Positions 1-10,335 are shown, counted from the stretch's first letter. The stretch is DNA of 64,000 nucleotides from Chthoniobacterales bacterium (GCA_013821455.1 JACDGS010000012.1:27146-91145); one strand, 5' to 3'. Made by a program: numbers and translations. The notes: generated from the letters alone by a model not told the origin.

Positions 1-486
1 TACACCCACGAACCTGTGTCGCGGCAATATGAGGTGGCGTACTTTCAACACTACGGTTGGCCGTCTTACTGGGATGGGAGCGAACTCGGAGGCGTGGGCC
101 TGTTTCCGACGGTTTCTTCCGTGCCACCTGATACGGGCCTTACTGTAGGGAGCGGTGGCGAGAATACGGGCGATCCTCACTTGCGGAGCGCCCATGCCGT
201 GGTCGGCTATGCCGTGCAAGGCCACGATGGCGAGGTGGGCTATGTGGCTGATTTTATGATGAGCGAGGGCATCTGGAGGATCTCTCTCATCCTCGTTGAA
301 ACCGGCCACTGGCTGGCGGGAAAGAAGATCGCCCTGCCCACTTCGCAGGTCGACCGGATCAGCTACGACGAATCGACAGTCTTCGTCGGGATAGCAAAGG
401 AAACGATCGAGCAAACGCCCGCCTACCACATACCCCCGCGCGGCGCAGAGTACTGCGATACGCACGGCTTCGAGGAGAACTGCTAA
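1..486 (+). CDS. PRC-barrel domain protein (5' end cut by window)
   Basis: The reading frame is open from base 1, so the start lies upstream and this is the C-terminal part of the protein. The piece includes a PRC-barrel-type fold: the stretch beginning HLRSAHAVVGYAVQGHDGEVG, then a VADFMM segment, a W-G/A-KK strand and a VFVGIAKETIE-type end are typical of the second barrel of tandem PRC-barrel proteins. In that family a conserved REYEAxYxxYYG linker precedes this barrel, and the SRQYEVAYFQHYGWPSYW segment here matches it. The role is unknown beyond a probable beta-barrel ligand or protein interaction module. A GTG at base 16 is an in-frame codon but is unlikely to be the true start. Confidence 0.75.
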   Translation, partial: YTHEPVSRQYEVAYFQHYGWPSYWDGSELGGVGLFPTVSSVPPDTGLTVGSGGENTGDPHLRSAHAVVGYAVQGHDGEVGYVADFMMSEGIWRISLILVETGHWLAGKKIALPTSQVDRISYDESTVFVGIAKETIEQTPAYHIPPRGAEYCDTHGFEENC

Positions 487-500
487 AGCCGCTGCGCGAC

Positions 501-653
501 CTACTCGCGGTTCTTACTCGCCGCTCGTCGGACGGGGGCGTTATGAGCGAGTTGCTTGCGCTCTTTGCCCGAAACGTTTGGGGTTGAGGCTTTGCCGCGT
601 TTCGGGACCGATGGCGTGCGACTGGTAGCAGGTTTAGATTTTGGCTTGGGCAT
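501..653 (-). CDS. Small basic protein, 50 aa
   Basis: An ATG-to-TAG frame of 51 codons on the minus strand encodes a Lys/Arg/Pro/Ser-rich peptide beginning MPKPKSKPATSR. An AAGGA-like stretch lies about 11 nt before the ATG. It converges on the PRC-barrel gene, with stop codons 15 nt apart. No family is recognised. The composition resembles short nucleic-acid-binding tails, but the frame could also be a chance ORF. Confidence 0.35.
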   Translation of the reverse strand: MPKPKSKPATSRTPSVPKRGKASTPNVSGKERKQLAHNAPVRRAASKNRE

Positions 654-880
654 ATTTGATCGATTCCTTGTGAGAGTTAGTCGGCCGACTGTCGTTAGCT
701 ACCTCCGAAAGCAGTGAGCGTTTACCTGTGTTCGCAGGGGCGTTATTTCAGCTAGGGATCTTATTCTTATCGCTACAACCATCGTTAGCCTGATAGAGAA
801 ACTAGTTCGCTCCTTGATTCGCTGGTTCGGATTAGTTTTAGGAACGAAGTAGCGGTATCCTAGCCGTCCGTCAGTACTTA

Positions 881-1741
881 TCATTCTCGCTTCCTGCTTC
901 GCGCTCTTTTTCCTTCGTCAGCTGTCTCGTGATATTTTTGGCGGATCGCCGCGAGGTTAACGGTCGGCTGGGGAACTTTGATGTGGAGTTTTTCCATCGC
1001 TTCGACCGTGATTTGTGAAATGGCGAGATCGCGAAACCATTTGTGGTCGGATGGAATAACGAACCACGGCGCGTCGTGGGTGCTGCACTTGGCAAGTGCC
1101 TCTTCATAGGCGGCCGTGTAACTATCCCACCGTTCTCGTTCCGTATAATCTGCCTCACTGATTTTCCAGCGCCGCGCCGGATCGTCCAGCCGGTCCTTAA
1201 AGCGCCGCAGTTGCTCGGCCTTGCTGATGTGGAGGAAGAACTTCAAGATGTGCGTGCCGTTCGCGACTAGTCGGCGCTCGAAGTCGTTGATCTGCTCGTA
1301 GCGTTGCGACCAGGTTTTTTTTGGAGCCAGATTGTGAACGCGCACGATGAGCACATCCTCGTAATACGAGCGGTTGAAAACTACGACCTCGCCGCGTCGG
1401 GGGAGCTGTTGTTCGATGCGCCACAGGAAATCGTGTGCGAGTTCCTCCGGCGAGGGTTGTTTGAAACTAACGACGCGGCAGCCTTGCGGGTTCATCGAGC
1501 CCATGACGTGCCGGATGACGCCATCCTTGCCGCCGGCGTCGGGGGCCTGCAGGCAAATTAAGAGTGAGTGTTTCTGTTCCGCGTAAAGCTGAAACTGTAA
1601 GTCATCCATTCGTTGTTGGGCTTTGCCGATTTTCCTCAGCGCGGATTCTTTTGTCTCGTGCTTGTTCGTCTGCTCCGGATCGAAGTCATCTAGCCGGACG
1701 CGGCTTCCCGGCGGAATGCAAAATTGTTTACGATAGTTCAT
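881..1741 (-). CDS. ppk2: PPK2-family polyphosphate:nucleotide phosphotransferase
   Basis: This cytosolic kinase family transfers phosphate between polyphosphate and nucleotides. The 286-aa product has the P-loop APDAGGKDG at about residues 66-74 and the Walker-B-like FNRSYYEDV at about 122-130. A lid region rich in Arg/Lys (LRRFKDRLDDPARRWK) follows. Length and motif spelling fit the group usually called polyphosphate--nucleotide phosphotransferase; whether it uses AMP, ADP or both cannot be told here. It lies 60 nt after the aldolase gene on the same strand, separated by a copy of the 16-nt repeat, and may be the last gene of the phosphoketolase operon. The basic C-terminal tail (GKRARSRKRE) is a minor oddity. 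Confidence 0.93.
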   Translation of the reverse strand: MNYRKQFCIPPGSRVRLDDFDPEQTNKHETKESALRKIGKAQQRMDDLQFQLYAEQKHSLLICLQAPDAGGKDGVIRHVMGSMNPQGCRVVSFKQPSPEELAHDFLWRIEQQLPRRGEVVVFNRSYYEDVLIVRVHNLAPKKTWSQRYEQINDFERRLVANGTHILKFFLHISKAEQLRRFKDRLDDPARRWKISEADYTERERWDSYTAAYEEALAKCSTHDAPWFVIPSDHKWFRDLAISQITVEAMEKLHIKVPQPTVNLAAIRQKYHETADEGKRARSRKRE

Positions 1742-1773
1742 GGTTCTTTTTCTACTTCCAAACGCGAGTCACT

Positions 1774-1789
1774 CCTTTATTCGTTAGGC
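1774..1789 (-). repeat. 16-nt dispersed word (variant GCCTAACGAATAAAGG)
   Basis: It lies between the aldolase stop and the PPK2 start and reads in the sense direction of both. One mismatch to the consensus GCCTAACGAGTAAAGG. Confidence 0.85.
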
Positions 1790-1801
1790 TAGATTTATTG
1801 G

Positions 1802-2830
1802 TCATGCCGATGGCTTCTCCATCGTAGCATCGTATTCGCCGCGACGCGCAGCTCGATTACACTTAGCCCGATAAGACAGAGCCTGTTGCGCTTCGGCAAC
1901 GTTGGCGTCTTTCCCCTGCCAAATCTCCAAAGCGGGTTGTTGAATGGCGCGGGAGAAGGAAAACGCCAGCGCCCAAGGCATGCGCGACTTGAAGCGAACA
2001 TTCATGGCGTTCAACCGCGCGGAGGCTAACTCTGCCGATTGGCCGCCGGAGAGAAATGCGATTCCCGGAACCGCCGCGGGCACGGCGCGCAGGAAACAAT
2101 TCACGGTGGCGTCGGCGACTTCCTCCACGCTTTCCTGGTGCGGACACGTTAATCCCGGAAGCACCATGTTCGGTTTGAGAAGCATGCCTTCGAGAAGGAT
2201 TCGCTGGGCTTTGAGCTGATCGAAAACCATTCGCAGGACTTCCTCCGTGACCTCGCGACACCGTTCCAAGGTATGGTCGCCATCCATCAGCACTTCCGGC
2301 TCGACGATGGGAACCATCCCCGCCTCCTGACATAAACCCGCATAACGAGCCAGGGCGTGCGCATTCGCATCAATGCAGCCGCGACTGGGGATGCCGTCGC
2401 CGATAACAATCACCGCGCGCCACTTGGCGAAGCACGCGCCCATTTCTTTGTATTCGGCTAGCCGCTGGCGAAGACCATCCAAACCTTCCGTTACTTTCTC
2501 GCCCGGAAATGCGGCGAGGTCGTTGGCGCCTATATCCACCTTGATGCCGGGAATGATCCCGGCGTCGGTAAGTGCTGTGACAAAGGAAGCGCCATCCTTC
2601 TTTCGCTGACGGATCGTTTCGTCGTAAAGGATCGCGCCGCTGATTGACTCACCGAGGTGCGGAGTAGTCACGATTAACTCGCGATAAGCCCGCCTGGCTT
2701 CCTCGGTTTGGGGAATGCCTAGTTTGGCAAAGCGTTTGTTGCACGTTGGATTGCTTTCATCCATTGCCAGCAAACCCTTGTCGTCTGCCATGAGTGCCTT
2801 CGCTGTTTCTATTAATTCTTCGACTTTCAT
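1802..2830 (-). CDS. fba: Class I fructose-bisphosphate aldolase
   Basis: This enzyme cleaves fructose 1,6-bisphosphate to glyceraldehyde 3-phosphate and dihydroxyacetone phosphate through a Schiff base. The Schiff-base lysine is in [10 protein letters not shown] (about residue 219). Other class I hallmarks are [15 protein letters not shown] near the N-terminus, [21 protein letters not shown] and the phosphate-binding FLSGGQS segment. The product is 342 aa, normal for the family. The ATG at 2830 is chosen because it overlaps the phosphoketolase TGA as ATGA and has GGAAG upstream; an ATG at 2845 would add five residues. It is the fourth gene of the operon with mgtA-like, ackA and xfp. Confidence 0.95.
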   Translation of the reverse strand: MKVEELIETAKALMADDKGLLAMDESNPTCNKRFAKLGIPQTEEARRAYRELIVTTPHLGESISGAILYDETIRQRKKDGASFVTALTDAGIIPGIKVDIGANDLAAFPGEKVTEGLDGLRQRLAEYKEMGACFAKWRAVIVIGDGIPSRGCIDANAHALARYAGLCQEAGMVPIVEPEVLMDGDHTLERCREVTEEVLRMVFDQLKAQRILLEGMLLKPNMVLPGLTCPHQESVEEVADATVNCFLRAVPAAVPGIAFLSGGQSAELASARLNAMNVRFKSRMPWALAFSFSRAIQQPALEIWQGKDANVAEAQQALSYRAKCNRAARRGEYDATMEKPSA

Positions 2831-5202
2831 TGTAAGGGCTTCCATTTCCAGTTTCTAATCTCCGTTAGGTCTTCGCCGTGCTGGCGGATGTAGCGTCGGT
2901 GCTCGATGAGTTTATCCTGCAGCTCTTGCTTAAGATAGGCGCCGGTTACGTTGAGTCCAGGCACGCGGTCAATCGCGTCCATCACAAGATGGAAGCGATC
3001 CATTTCGTTTAATACGGTCATATCGAAGGGGGTAGTGATGGTCCCTTCTTCCTTGTAGCCGCGAACGTGGAAGCTGTGGTGATTGGTGCGCCGATAAGTG
3101 AGTCTATGGATCAACCACGGGTAGGCATGGAAGGCGAAGATCACCGGCTTGTTCTGCGTAAACAGTCCGTCAAAATCTACGTCGCTTAGCCCGTGCGGAT
3201 GCTCCGTACTCGATTGCAGCTTCATGAGGTCAACGACATTAACGACGCGGATTTTGAGACTGGGCAAACGCGTGCGCAGAATCGAGACTGCGGCCAGGGT
3301 TTCCAAAGTGGGGACGTCGCCGGCGCAGGCCATTACCAGATCCGGTTCGCAGTCTTCATCATTACTGGCCCAGCGCCAAATACCAATTCCTTCCTCGCAG
3401 TGTCTGGCAGCGGCGTCCATCGAGAGCCATTGGGGAGCCGGATGTTTTCCGGCTATAACGACATTGACGTAATGGCGGCTGCGCAAGCAATGATCCATGA
3501 CTGAGAGCAGGCAGTTCGCATCCGGTGGCAGATACACCCGCACGACGGACGCCTTCTTATTCACGACATGATCGATGAAGCCGGGATCCTGATGGGTAAA
3601 GCCATTGTGATCCTGACGCCAGACGTGAGACGCGAGGAGGTAGTTAAGGGAAGCGATCGGGCGCCGCCAAGGCAGGTGCGATGTGACCTTCAACCACTTG
3701 GCGTGCTGGTTGAACATGGAGTCCACGATATGGATGAAGGCTTCGTAGCAATTGAAGAGTCCATGCCTGCCGGTGAGCAGGTAACCTTCGAGCCAGCCCT
3801 CGCATTGGTGTTCGCTGAGCATCTCCATGACGCGACCGGTTGGCGCGAGGAACTCGTCGTTAGGCTGAGTGGCTGCGTCCCATTGGCGTGTCGTTACTTT
3901 GAATAGAGCCTCCAGACCGTTTGAAAGCGTCTCGTCCGGTCCGAAGACACGAAAGTTTCGCTGCTCCTGGTTGAGCTTCACCACGTCGCGCAGGAAAGTA
4001 CCGAGGACATGGGTGTCGCCGATGCCGGGCACTCCCGGCGATGTCACCTCGACGGCGTAATCGCGAAAATCCGGCATGCGCAGATCGTGGAGAAGCAGAC
4101 CGCCATTGGCGTGAGGATTAGCACCCATGCGCCGTGTGCCTTTTGGCGCCAGGTCGGCTAACTCTGGTCTCAGCATGCCTTGCTCATCGAAGAGTTCCTC
4201 CGGCCGGTAACTCTTTAACCAATCTTCCAACAGCTTCAGATGTTCGGGATGAGTAGCCGGGTCGGAAAGTGGGACCTGATGCGAACGGAAGGTGCCTTCA
4301 ATTTGCACGCCATCGATCACCTTCGGCCCGGTCCAGCCTTTGGGAGAGTTAAGAACGATCATAGGCCAGCGTGGTCGCATGGTGTGACCGTGAGCGCGCG
4401 CGTCCTCCTGGATCTTTTTGATCTGCTCGACGACCGTATCAAGTGTCGCGGCCATGGCTTCATGCATTAACTCTGGCTCGTGACCTTCCACGAAGTAAGG
4501 CGTCCATCCGTAGCCGCGAAGTAACTGCTCCAACTCCTCGCGAGTGATGCGAGCCAGCACAGTGGGATTGGAAATCTTATAACCATTTAAGTGCAGAATC
4601 GGTAGCACCGCTCCGTCGGTTGCCGGATCGAGAAACTTATTTGAGTGCCAGGCCGTGGCTAAAGGACCTGTCTCGGCCTCGCCATCCCCGACTACACATG
4701 CGACAATCAGGCTAGGATTATCGAAGACGGCTCCGAAGGAATGACTAAGTGAGTAGCCTAGTTCGCCACCCTCATGAATCGAACCGGGGCATTCCGCCGA
4801 GGCATGACTTGGGATCCCTCCTGGAAAGGAAAATTGCAGGAAGAGCTTGCGCAGTCCCGCTTCATCCTCGCTGATGTCTGAATAGATCTCACTATAACTC
4901 CCTTCGAGATAAGTGTTGCCGACTACGGCCGGCCCGCCATGTCCTGGACCGGAAACGTAGATCATATCCAGATCGTATTTCTTAATGACCCGGTTTAAAT
5001 GCGCGTAGATGAAGTTCTGCCCGGGCGTGGTGCCCCAATGTCCCAGTAACATGTGCTTCACGTCACCTAGAGTTAGCGGGCGTCTCAATAGTGGGTTATC
5101 GAAGAGATAGATCTGTCCTACGGATAGATAGTTCGCCGCGCGCCAGTAGGCGTCGATTTTGGAGAGTAACTCTGGCGTGAGTGTCTTTGTTTTCGATTCC
5201 AT
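2827..5202 (-). CDS. xfp: Xylulose-5-P/fructose-6-P phosphoketolase
   Basis: A thiamine-diphosphate enzyme that splits xylulose 5-phosphate or fructose 6-phosphate with inorganic phosphate, giving acetyl phosphate and an aldose phosphate. The 791-aa product is full length. Visible family motifs are [20 protein letters not shown], the [15 protein letters not shown] block, the ThDP-binding [14 protein letters not shown] with downstream NGYKI, and the C-terminal [12 protein letters not shown]. It starts 15 nt after the ackA stop, and its own stop overlaps the aldolase start as ATGA, so translational coupling is likely. With AckA it forms an ATP-yielding acetate route. An internal reverse-orientation copy of the repeat core (TCGTTAGGC) lies at 3857-3865. 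Confidence 0.97.
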   Translation of the reverse strand: MESKTKTLTPELLSKIDAYWRAANYLSVGQIYLFDNPLLRRPLTLGDVKHMLLGHWGTTPGQNFIYAHLNRVIKKYDLDMIYVSGPGHGGPAVVGNTYLEGSYSEIYSDISEDEAGLRKLFLQFSFPGGIPSHASAECPGSIHEGGELGYSLSHSFGAVFDNPSLIVACVVGDGEAETGPLATAWHSNKFLDPATDGAVLPILHLNGYKISNPTVLARITREELEQLLRGYGWTPYFVEGHEPELMHEAMAATLDTVVEQIKKIQEDARAHGHTMRPRWPMIVLNSPKGWTGPKVIDGVQIEGTFRSHQVPLSDPATHPEHLKLLEDWLKSYRPEELFDEQGMLRPELADLAPKGTRRMGANPHANGGLLLHDLRMPDFRDYAVEVTSPGVPGIGDTHVLGTFLRDVVKLNQEQRNFRVFGPDETLSNGLEALFKVTTRQWDAATQPNDEFLAPTGRVMEMLSEHQCEGWLEGYLLTGRHGLFNCYEAFIHIVDSMFNQHAKWLKVTSHLPWRRPIASLNYLLASHVWRQDHNGFTHQDPGFIDHVVNKKASVVRVYLPPDANCLLSVMDHCLRSRHYVNVVIAGKHPAPQWLSMDAAARHCEEGIGIWRWASNDEDCEPDLVMACAGDVPTLETLAAVSILRTRLPSLKIRVVNVVDLMKLQSSTEHPHGLSDVDFDGLFTQNKPVIFAFHAYPWLIHRLTYRRTNHHSFHVRGYKEEGTITTPFDMTVLNEMDRFHLVMDAIDRVPGLNVTGAYLKQELQDKLIEHRRYIRQHGEDLTEIRNWKWKPLQ

Positions 5203-5217
5203 ATTAGTTCCCCGGGC

Positions 5218-6399
5218 TTATCCGGCGAGACCGAGAAGGTCGCTGACAGAACGCGCGATCATTAGTTCCTCATCCGTGCGAATGACTCGGACCGTCACTT
5301 TGCTGGTTTCGGCAGAGATGATATCTGCGGTCTCCTTGTTGCGCGAGTTATCCAGGTTGGTCCCCAGGAACTCAAGTCCTGCACAGATGCGCGCGCGAAT
5401 CTCCGGCGCGTTCTCGCCCACTCCTCCAGCGAAGACCAGCGTATCGAGTCCACCCAGCACTGCGGTATAGGCACCAATCCACTTCTTTGCTTGATAGCAA
5501 AACAGTGAGACCGCCTCACCCGCCCGGAAATCTTCCTTCTCGCGGGCAAGTAGGTCTCGCATGTCAGAGCTCGTCTCAGAGACACCTAGTAGCCCTGACT
5601 CGTGATTCACCATATGATCGAATTGCGCGGCAGTCATTCCTTCGCTGCGCGAAAGAAACGAAACGAGCCCGGGATCGATGTCGCCGGAGCGGCTACTCAT
5701 CATCAGGCCGGCCGCAGGAGTAAAGGCCATCGTCGTGTCCATGCTTTGTCCGTCTCGCACTGCGGCCATGCTCGCGCCACTGCCAAGATGCGCAAGGATG
5801 ACTCGGCCGTTGGCCACCTTCGCGCCCGCGAGACGCGCGAGCTCCTGCATGAGAAAAGCGTAGGAGAGACCGTGGAAGCCATAGCGTCTGATCCCTTTGG
5901 TTTGATATCGGCGCGGAATCGCCAGTAGCTTCGCGACCACGGGCATGTTCGCATGGAAGGCCGTGTCGAAACAGGCTACCTGCGGGACCTTTCCGAAATG
6001 CGCGCGGAAGCTTTCGATCAATCGTATCTCCGCGGGAAGGTGGTCCGGATCGTAAGGGGTGATTCGTTTCAGCTCGGATAAGACGTCATCGTCGATCAGT
6101 TGTGGGGCGTGCAACTTCTCACCGCCATGGACGAGACGATGTCCTATACCTTCGATTGAGTCTCGAGCGATGTGGGCCTTGATCCAATCGATCAGGTAAT
6201 CCGCGCTGTCGGAATCCGACGAAGTAACTAACGAAACTGTTTCTTTCTCGCCATTAGTCGAGTCGTGGTAACTGAAGGTTGTTCCGCCGAATCCTATGCG
6301 GTCGATTTTTCCCCCGAGCACGCGCTGGTTCGTCGCCGCGTCGAAGAGAGCGAACTTGATGCTGGAAGAACCTCCGTTGATCGCTAGAACTTGCTTCAT
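5218..6399 (-). CDS. ackA: Acetate kinase
   Basis: It interconverts acetyl phosphate + ADP and acetate + ATP in the cytosol. The 393-aa product has the ASKHA N-terminal signature (AINGGSSSIKFALF), FDTAFHANMP, GFHGLSYAFL, HLGSGASMAAV, MDTTMAFTPAAGLMMSSRSGDIDPG and a C-terminal FAGGVGENAPEIR adenine-binding loop. Its ATG overlaps the stop of the upstream P-type ATPase as ATGA, and phosphoketolase follows after 15 nt. This places acetyl-phosphate production and consumption in one transcript. No phosphotransacetylase gene is present in the window. Confidence 0.97.
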   Translation of the reverse strand: MKQVLAINGGSSSIKFALFDAATNQRVLGGKIDRIGFGGTTFSYHDSTNGEKETVSLVTSSDSDSADYLIDWIKAHIARDSIEGIGHRLVHGGEKLHAPQLIDDDVLSELKRITPYDPDHLPAEIRLIESFRAHFGKVPQVACFDTAFHANMPVVAKLLAIPRRYQTKGIRRYGFHGLSYAFLMQELARLAGAKVANGRVILAHLGSGASMAAVRDGQSMDTTMAFTPAAGLMMSSRSGDIDPGLVSFLSRSEGMTAAQFDHMVNHESGLLGVSETSSDMRDLLAREKEDFRAGEAVSLFCYQAKKWIGAYTAVLGGLDTLVFAGGVGENAPEIRARICAGLEFLGTNLDNSRNKETADIISAETSKVTVRVIRTDEELMIARSVSDLLGLAG

Positions 6400-8981
6400 T
6401 GCGGCAATGCTTGTAGGCGAGCAGGGATCGCAGGCGCAAGGGAAGAACTACGATAGAAAAAGCGTTTTGTTATCTCCGCCGCGGCCACATAGGAGAGCAC
6501 GATGAGCGCGATGGTAGGATAGAAGCGCGTTGGCATCGGCTCGAAACCAAGAAGGCCTGCGAAAGGTAGATAAGGAGTGAAAGCGGTGAGGACGACGATG
6601 CCCGCGGTGGCAAGCACTAGCATCTTGCTTGGCCGGCTCTTGAAGAAAGGCCGGCGACTTCGCACCACCAGCACGATGAGTGAGGCGGAAATAATCGACT
6701 CCATGAACCAACCGGTTCGAAATTGCGCGACGGTGGCGTGTAGCCAAAGAAGCACGGCAAAAGTAAGACAATCGAAAACAGAACTCACGATGCCGAACAC
6801 GATCATAAAGCGGCGAATAAAGCCGATGTCCCAGCGTCGCGGAGCCTGTACCGACTCCGGATCGACATTGTCGCCCGCGATGGTCATCTCGGGCAGATCA
6901 GTTAGTAGGTTAATGAAAAGAATCTGCTTCGGCAGGAGGGGCAGGAAGGGGAGAAATAAAGAAGCGCCCGCCATGCTGAACATGTTTCCGAAATTCGCGC
7001 TGGTCGCGATGAAGACATATTTCAGGGTGTTAGCAAAGGTGCGCCGACCTTCGCGCACGCCTTCGACCAGGACTCCAAGATCTCGCTCCAGTAAGACGAA
7101 GTCCGCCGCTTCACGCGCCACATCCACCGCGCTCTCAACCGAGATACCTACATCGGCGGCATGCAAAGCGGTGGCGTCGTTAATCCCGTCGCCCATATAG
7201 CCGACCACGTGGCCGCTTTTCTTCAGCGCGAGAATGATGCGCTCTTTCTGGTTCGGCTCGACCTCCGCGAAAACGTGCACCTCGTTTGCACGGACCATGA
7301 GCGCCTGAGTGCTCATCTGGATCATCTCCGGCCCCGACAGAATCTGCGCACAATCCAAGCCGATTTGTTGTGCGACGTGGGTGGCGATCAGGACATTGTC
7401 GCCGGTGATGATTTTCAGGCTGATGCCCAGGTCACTCAGCTCGTGGATCGTCTTATCGATGCCTGCTTTGGGAGGATCGGCCAGGACAATGAAGCCGAGA
7501 AAGGTAAGACCATTCTCCGACTCCCGCGTGATGTGCGTCTCATTCCCGAAATCGCGATAGGCCACACCGAGAACGCGATGTCCTTCATTACTAAACTGAT
7601 GCCACTGGCGATCGATCTCCGCGCGCGTGGCATCGATCGTCGTTAGCGATCCATCGGCCCTCTCTGCTTGCGAGCAGATCTCTAGCATCTGCCGGAGCGC
7701 GCCTTTGGTGATGAGCGTATGCCGGCCGTCTTCTTCAAAGAGAATACTCATACGCTTGCGCGCGAAGTCGTAGGGCAACTCATCTACCTTGTGCCAGTCG
7801 CCGCAATCGGGAGAGACCGATTCGCAGATCGCTTCGTTTATCGGATTACCAATGCCCGTCTCGTTCTTCGCGTTGAGATAAGCGTAGAGCGAGACTTTGG
7901 CGCTTTCCTTGCCCTGCGCGTCGAGCGCCGCGTAGAGCTTCACTTTGCCTTCCGTGATCGTGCCGGTCTTATCCGAGCAAAGCACATCCATGCTGCCGAA
8001 GTTTTCGATTGCCGCCAGACGCTTGGTAATCACTTTCTTCTCGGCCATGCGACGAGCGCCGCGAGAGAGATTGATGCTGATGATGGCCGGCAAAAGCTGT
8101 GGCGTAAGACCGACCGCGAGCGCGAGGGCAAAGAGAAACGAATCGAGGACCGGCTTGTGGAAGTAAACGTTGCCGGCAAATATTCCGAGGACCAGGACGA
8201 GGGTTACTTCCGCCAGCAGATAGCCGAAGCGCCGGATGCCCTGCTCGAACTCCGTTTCTGGTGGGCGCAGCTTTAGACTTTCAAAGACTTTGCCAAACTC
8301 CGTCTCGCGACCCGTGTGAACGACGAGCGCCTGGCCGTTCCCGCTCACGACATTTGTCCCCATGAAGAGCGCATTCGTGCATTGCGCCAGGGCGGCGTTA
8401 GGCCCTAGAACTCCCGGTGATTTCTCCACCGGAAACGTTTCGCCCGTGAGCGTCGCTTCATTCACGAACAAATCGCGCGCGGTGAGTAACCGGCAGTCGC
8501 CCGGAACAATTCCGCCCGCGGCTAAGAGCACTACATCGCCCGGGACAATTTCCGCCAAAGGAACAAGACATTCGACGCCGTCGCGCAAGGCTCGCGTCTT
8601 TGTTTCAACAACGGCCCGAAGCTTGGCCACCGCGCCAGCGGCACCATGTTCCTGCCAGAAACCGAGAAGGCCGCTGGCCAGCACGATCACCAGGATAATA
8701 ACAGCGTCACCCGCGTCCTGTAGAAAAGCCGCCAGGATCGCCGCCCCGATCAGAATGATAATGATTGGGCTTTTAAACTGACCAATCAGCAGAGTGAAAA
8801 CCGCTGCGCTACTGGTGGCTTTGAGCTCGTTCGCGCCGAAGCGCGAAAGTCGTTCCCGCGCTTCTTCGCCCTTAAGGCCCGCATTCGACGCACCGAGCCT
8901 CTGAAACATCGCTTCCGCAGAAGCAGCCGTCAGCTCGTCCCGAGTGGGACCCGCCGAGTCTTGCGGGAGCATCGGCGACAC
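6396..8981 (-). CDS. mgtA: P3B-type (MgtA-like) Mg2+-transporting ATPase
   Basis: An inner-membrane P-type ATPase of 861 aa. The phosphorylation motif CSDKTGTITEG, the TLTGETFPVEK actuator loop, the ITGDNVLIATHVAQQ hinge motif and MGDGINDATALHAADVGISV are all intact. The LFINLLTDLPEMTIAGDNVDPE segment in the later membrane helices is characteristic of MgtA/MgtB magnesium ATPases rather than Ca2+ or heavy-metal pumps. It is the first gene of the operon with ackA, xfp and fba. Such coupling to central carbon genes is unusual and may reflect Mg-nucleotide demand, which is inference. The 362 nt upstream to rpoZ hold two repeat-core copies and no obvious promoter I would commit to. Confidence 0.93.
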   Translation of the reverse strand: MSPMLPQDSAGPTRDELTAASAEAMFQRLGASNAGLKGEEARERLSRFGANELKATSSAAVFTLLIGQFKSPIIIILIGAAILAAFLQDAGDAVIILVIVLASGLLGFWQEHGAAGAVAKLRAVVETKTRALRDGVECLVPLAEIVPGDVVLLAAGGIVPGDCRLLTARDLFVNEATLTGETFPVEKSPGVLGPNAALAQCTNALFMGTNVVSGNGQALVVHTGRETEFGKVFESLKLRPPETEFEQGIRRFGYLLAEVTLVLVLGIFAGNVYFHKPVLDSFLFALALAVGLTPQLLPAIISINLSRGARRMAEKKVITKRLAAIENFGSMDVLCSDKTGTITEGKVKLYAALDAQGKESAKVSLYAYLNAKNETGIGNPINEAICESVSPDCGDWHKVDELPYDFARKRMSILFEEDGRHTLITKGALRQMLEICSQAERADGSLTTIDATRAEIDRQWHQFSNEGHRVLGVAYRDFGNETHITRESENGLTFLGFIVLADPPKAGIDKTIHELSDLGISLKIITGDNVLIATHVAQQIGLDCAQILSGPEMIQMSTQALMVRANEVHVFAEVEPNQKERIILALKKSGHVVGYMGDGINDATALHAADVGISVESAVDVAREAADFVLLERDLGVLVEGVREGRRTFANTLKYVFIATSANFGNMFSMAGASLFLPFLPLLPKQILFINLLTDLPEMTIAGDNVDPESVQAPRRWDIGFIRRFMIVFGIVSSVFDCLTFAVLLWLHATVAQFRTGWFMESIISASLIVLVVRSRRPFFKSRPSKMLVLATAGIVVLTAFTPYLPFAGLLGFEPMPTRFYPTIALIVLSYVAAAEITKRFFYRSSSLAPAIPARLQALPQ

Positions 8982-9068
8982 TGTCTCACACTTAGCCTCG
9001 TTTGGAAGAAGGATGGCCGCGATTTGCGTCGAACGCTTCTCGTTAGGCGAAGCTACCCCGAAAAGTCA

Positions 9069-9084
9069 GCCTAACGAATAAAGG
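9069..9084 (+). repeat. 16-nt dispersed word (variant ...GAATAAAGG)
   Basis: One mismatch to the consensus. It lies in the gap between the mgtA-like start and the rpoZ stop. A half copy in the other orientation (TCGTTAGGC, 9040-9048) lies 20 nt away, so the pair can form an inverted repeat. Confidence 0.85.
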
Positions 9085-9343
9085 ACCAAGCGCGATTTTT
9101 GAAGCAGGCTGCCTTAGGATTGTTTCGGATCTCCAACATAGCCTGGACAGACGACCTGAGCGGTATGCGTGTCAGGTGAAAGGCGGACAAATTGCTTTCA
9201 AGGTCGCCGCCACCGCGCGACTGGCTCCGACCCTCCGCAAGCTAAGCGCTAAAAAAATCGTGCATCGCTCCTAACGAGTTTTCGCGCGCAAGGCTACGGT
9301 TTACTGGCTGGTTCCACAACCGTTTCCATCCCTCCGTGTCTCG

Positions 9344-9613
9344 CTAAGCCGCTGCTCGGCTTCCGAGGTAAGCCGGGCGCGGGAATGCTAGCATCGACGG
9401 TTTCACCCAATCCTCATGCGCCACCGTCTCGTAGCTAAGCTTCTTTTCCGCAATTTCGCTTAAGGCCACATCCGCCGCACCCATGCCGGGAGGGAGGGTA
9501 AGGAGAGGACGTGAGCCGGAAGCAAGCTGGCGCACCCGCAGGGAGACCATGTTGACGAGGATTTTGTCATCTGCAATGACGTTTCGAGCAGCGAGAAGAA
9601 GTTGCGAATTCAT
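9344..9613 (-). CDS. rpoZ: RNA polymerase omega subunit
   Basis: Omega helps assemble RNA polymerase and binds the beta' C-terminus. The product of about 89 aa begins MNSQLLLAARNVIADDKILVNMVSLRVRQL and continues GSRPLLTLPPGMGAADVALSEIAEKKLSYE. The second block, with its GAADVALxEIxxxKLxYE, is the omega signature. The ATG at 9613 matches the family start; a GTG at 9637 would add eight residues. It stands alone on the minus strand, and the downstream region is a repeat-bearing spacer. Confidence 0.85.
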   Translation of the reverse strand: MNSQLLLAARNVIADDKILVNMVSLRVRQLASGSRPLLTLPPGMGAADVALSEIAEKKLSYETVAHEDWVKPSMLAFPRPAYLGSRAAA

Positions 9614-9824
9614 AATTTGGGACAGGATATGCCTCACTAGTTTGAGGCCTGAACTCCTATCGCTGTCTGAACCGTGTCAGTACTAGCAGAAGAGAAATTG
9701 GCCTAATTATCGCTCACTTTGTCGCGAAAGCAACCTGAACCTTTAGATCAGGGTCGCCGGCCGCTCGATCTACGATTTCTGCCTCCCGAGGAGCGGGATG
9801 AAATACCAACGATCGGGGCCTAAC

Positions 9825-10103
9825 TTAATCCAGCGACTTACTTTGCTCCGTCTTCCAGGCAATCTCCCTCTCATTGGCTTCCCGCACTCGCGACGCCATC
9901 ATGTGATCGCGGTGACTATTCCGAAATATTCCGGTTACGATCAAGCCGGCCGGGTGCGTCTCGACTGAGTCAAAATCGAAAAAGTCCGCCGCCTGCAACG
10001 GGGCGCATTCCTCCCGCCGAATGACCATAAGCTTCCCGGCATGAGCAAGCCGGTATTCTTTCGCATTCATTTCGCTTGGAGGTGAGGCCGGAGAAGGCAT
10101 CAT
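9825..10103 (-). CDS. Conserved-looking hypothetical protein, up to 92 aa
   Basis: No family is recognised. The predicted soluble protein starts either at the first ATG (MMPSPASPP...) or, more likely, at the internal MNAKEYRLAHAGKLM, giving 81 aa. The composition is mixed and protein-like, with an FFDFDSVE acidic patch, but there are no Cys motifs, signal peptide or membrane segment. It lies upstream of rpoZ on the same strand with a spacer of about 210 nt, so it is not an obvious operon partner. Confidence 0.5.
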   Translation of the reverse strand: MMPSPASPPSEMNAKEYRLAHAGKLMVIRREECAPLQAADFFDFDSVETHPAGLIVTGIFRNSHRDHMMASRVREANEREIAWKTEQSKSLD

Positions 10104-10275
10104 TTCCTAACATACGTCAAAGGAAGCGCTTTGGTAGGGCTGATCCGAAAGTCGAGTGATAGGGTCGGATTTAGATTTCCGCTGACCCTGCCCTCTCTCA
10201 CTCAAAGCACGCCAAACGTTTCGGCGGCCGATTATTGAAATGGTTAATGGTTAGGGCGAGGCGTGTCGCGTGCTT

Positions 10276-10291
10276 GCCTAACGAGTAAAGG
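10276..10291 (+). repeat. 16-nt dispersed word (exact consensus)
   Basis: Exact GCCTAACGAGTAAAGG, immediately followed by the GAAAGTA heptamer run. Confidence 0.9.
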
Positions 10292-10298
10292 AAGTGAG

Positions 10299-10335
<37 letters not shown>

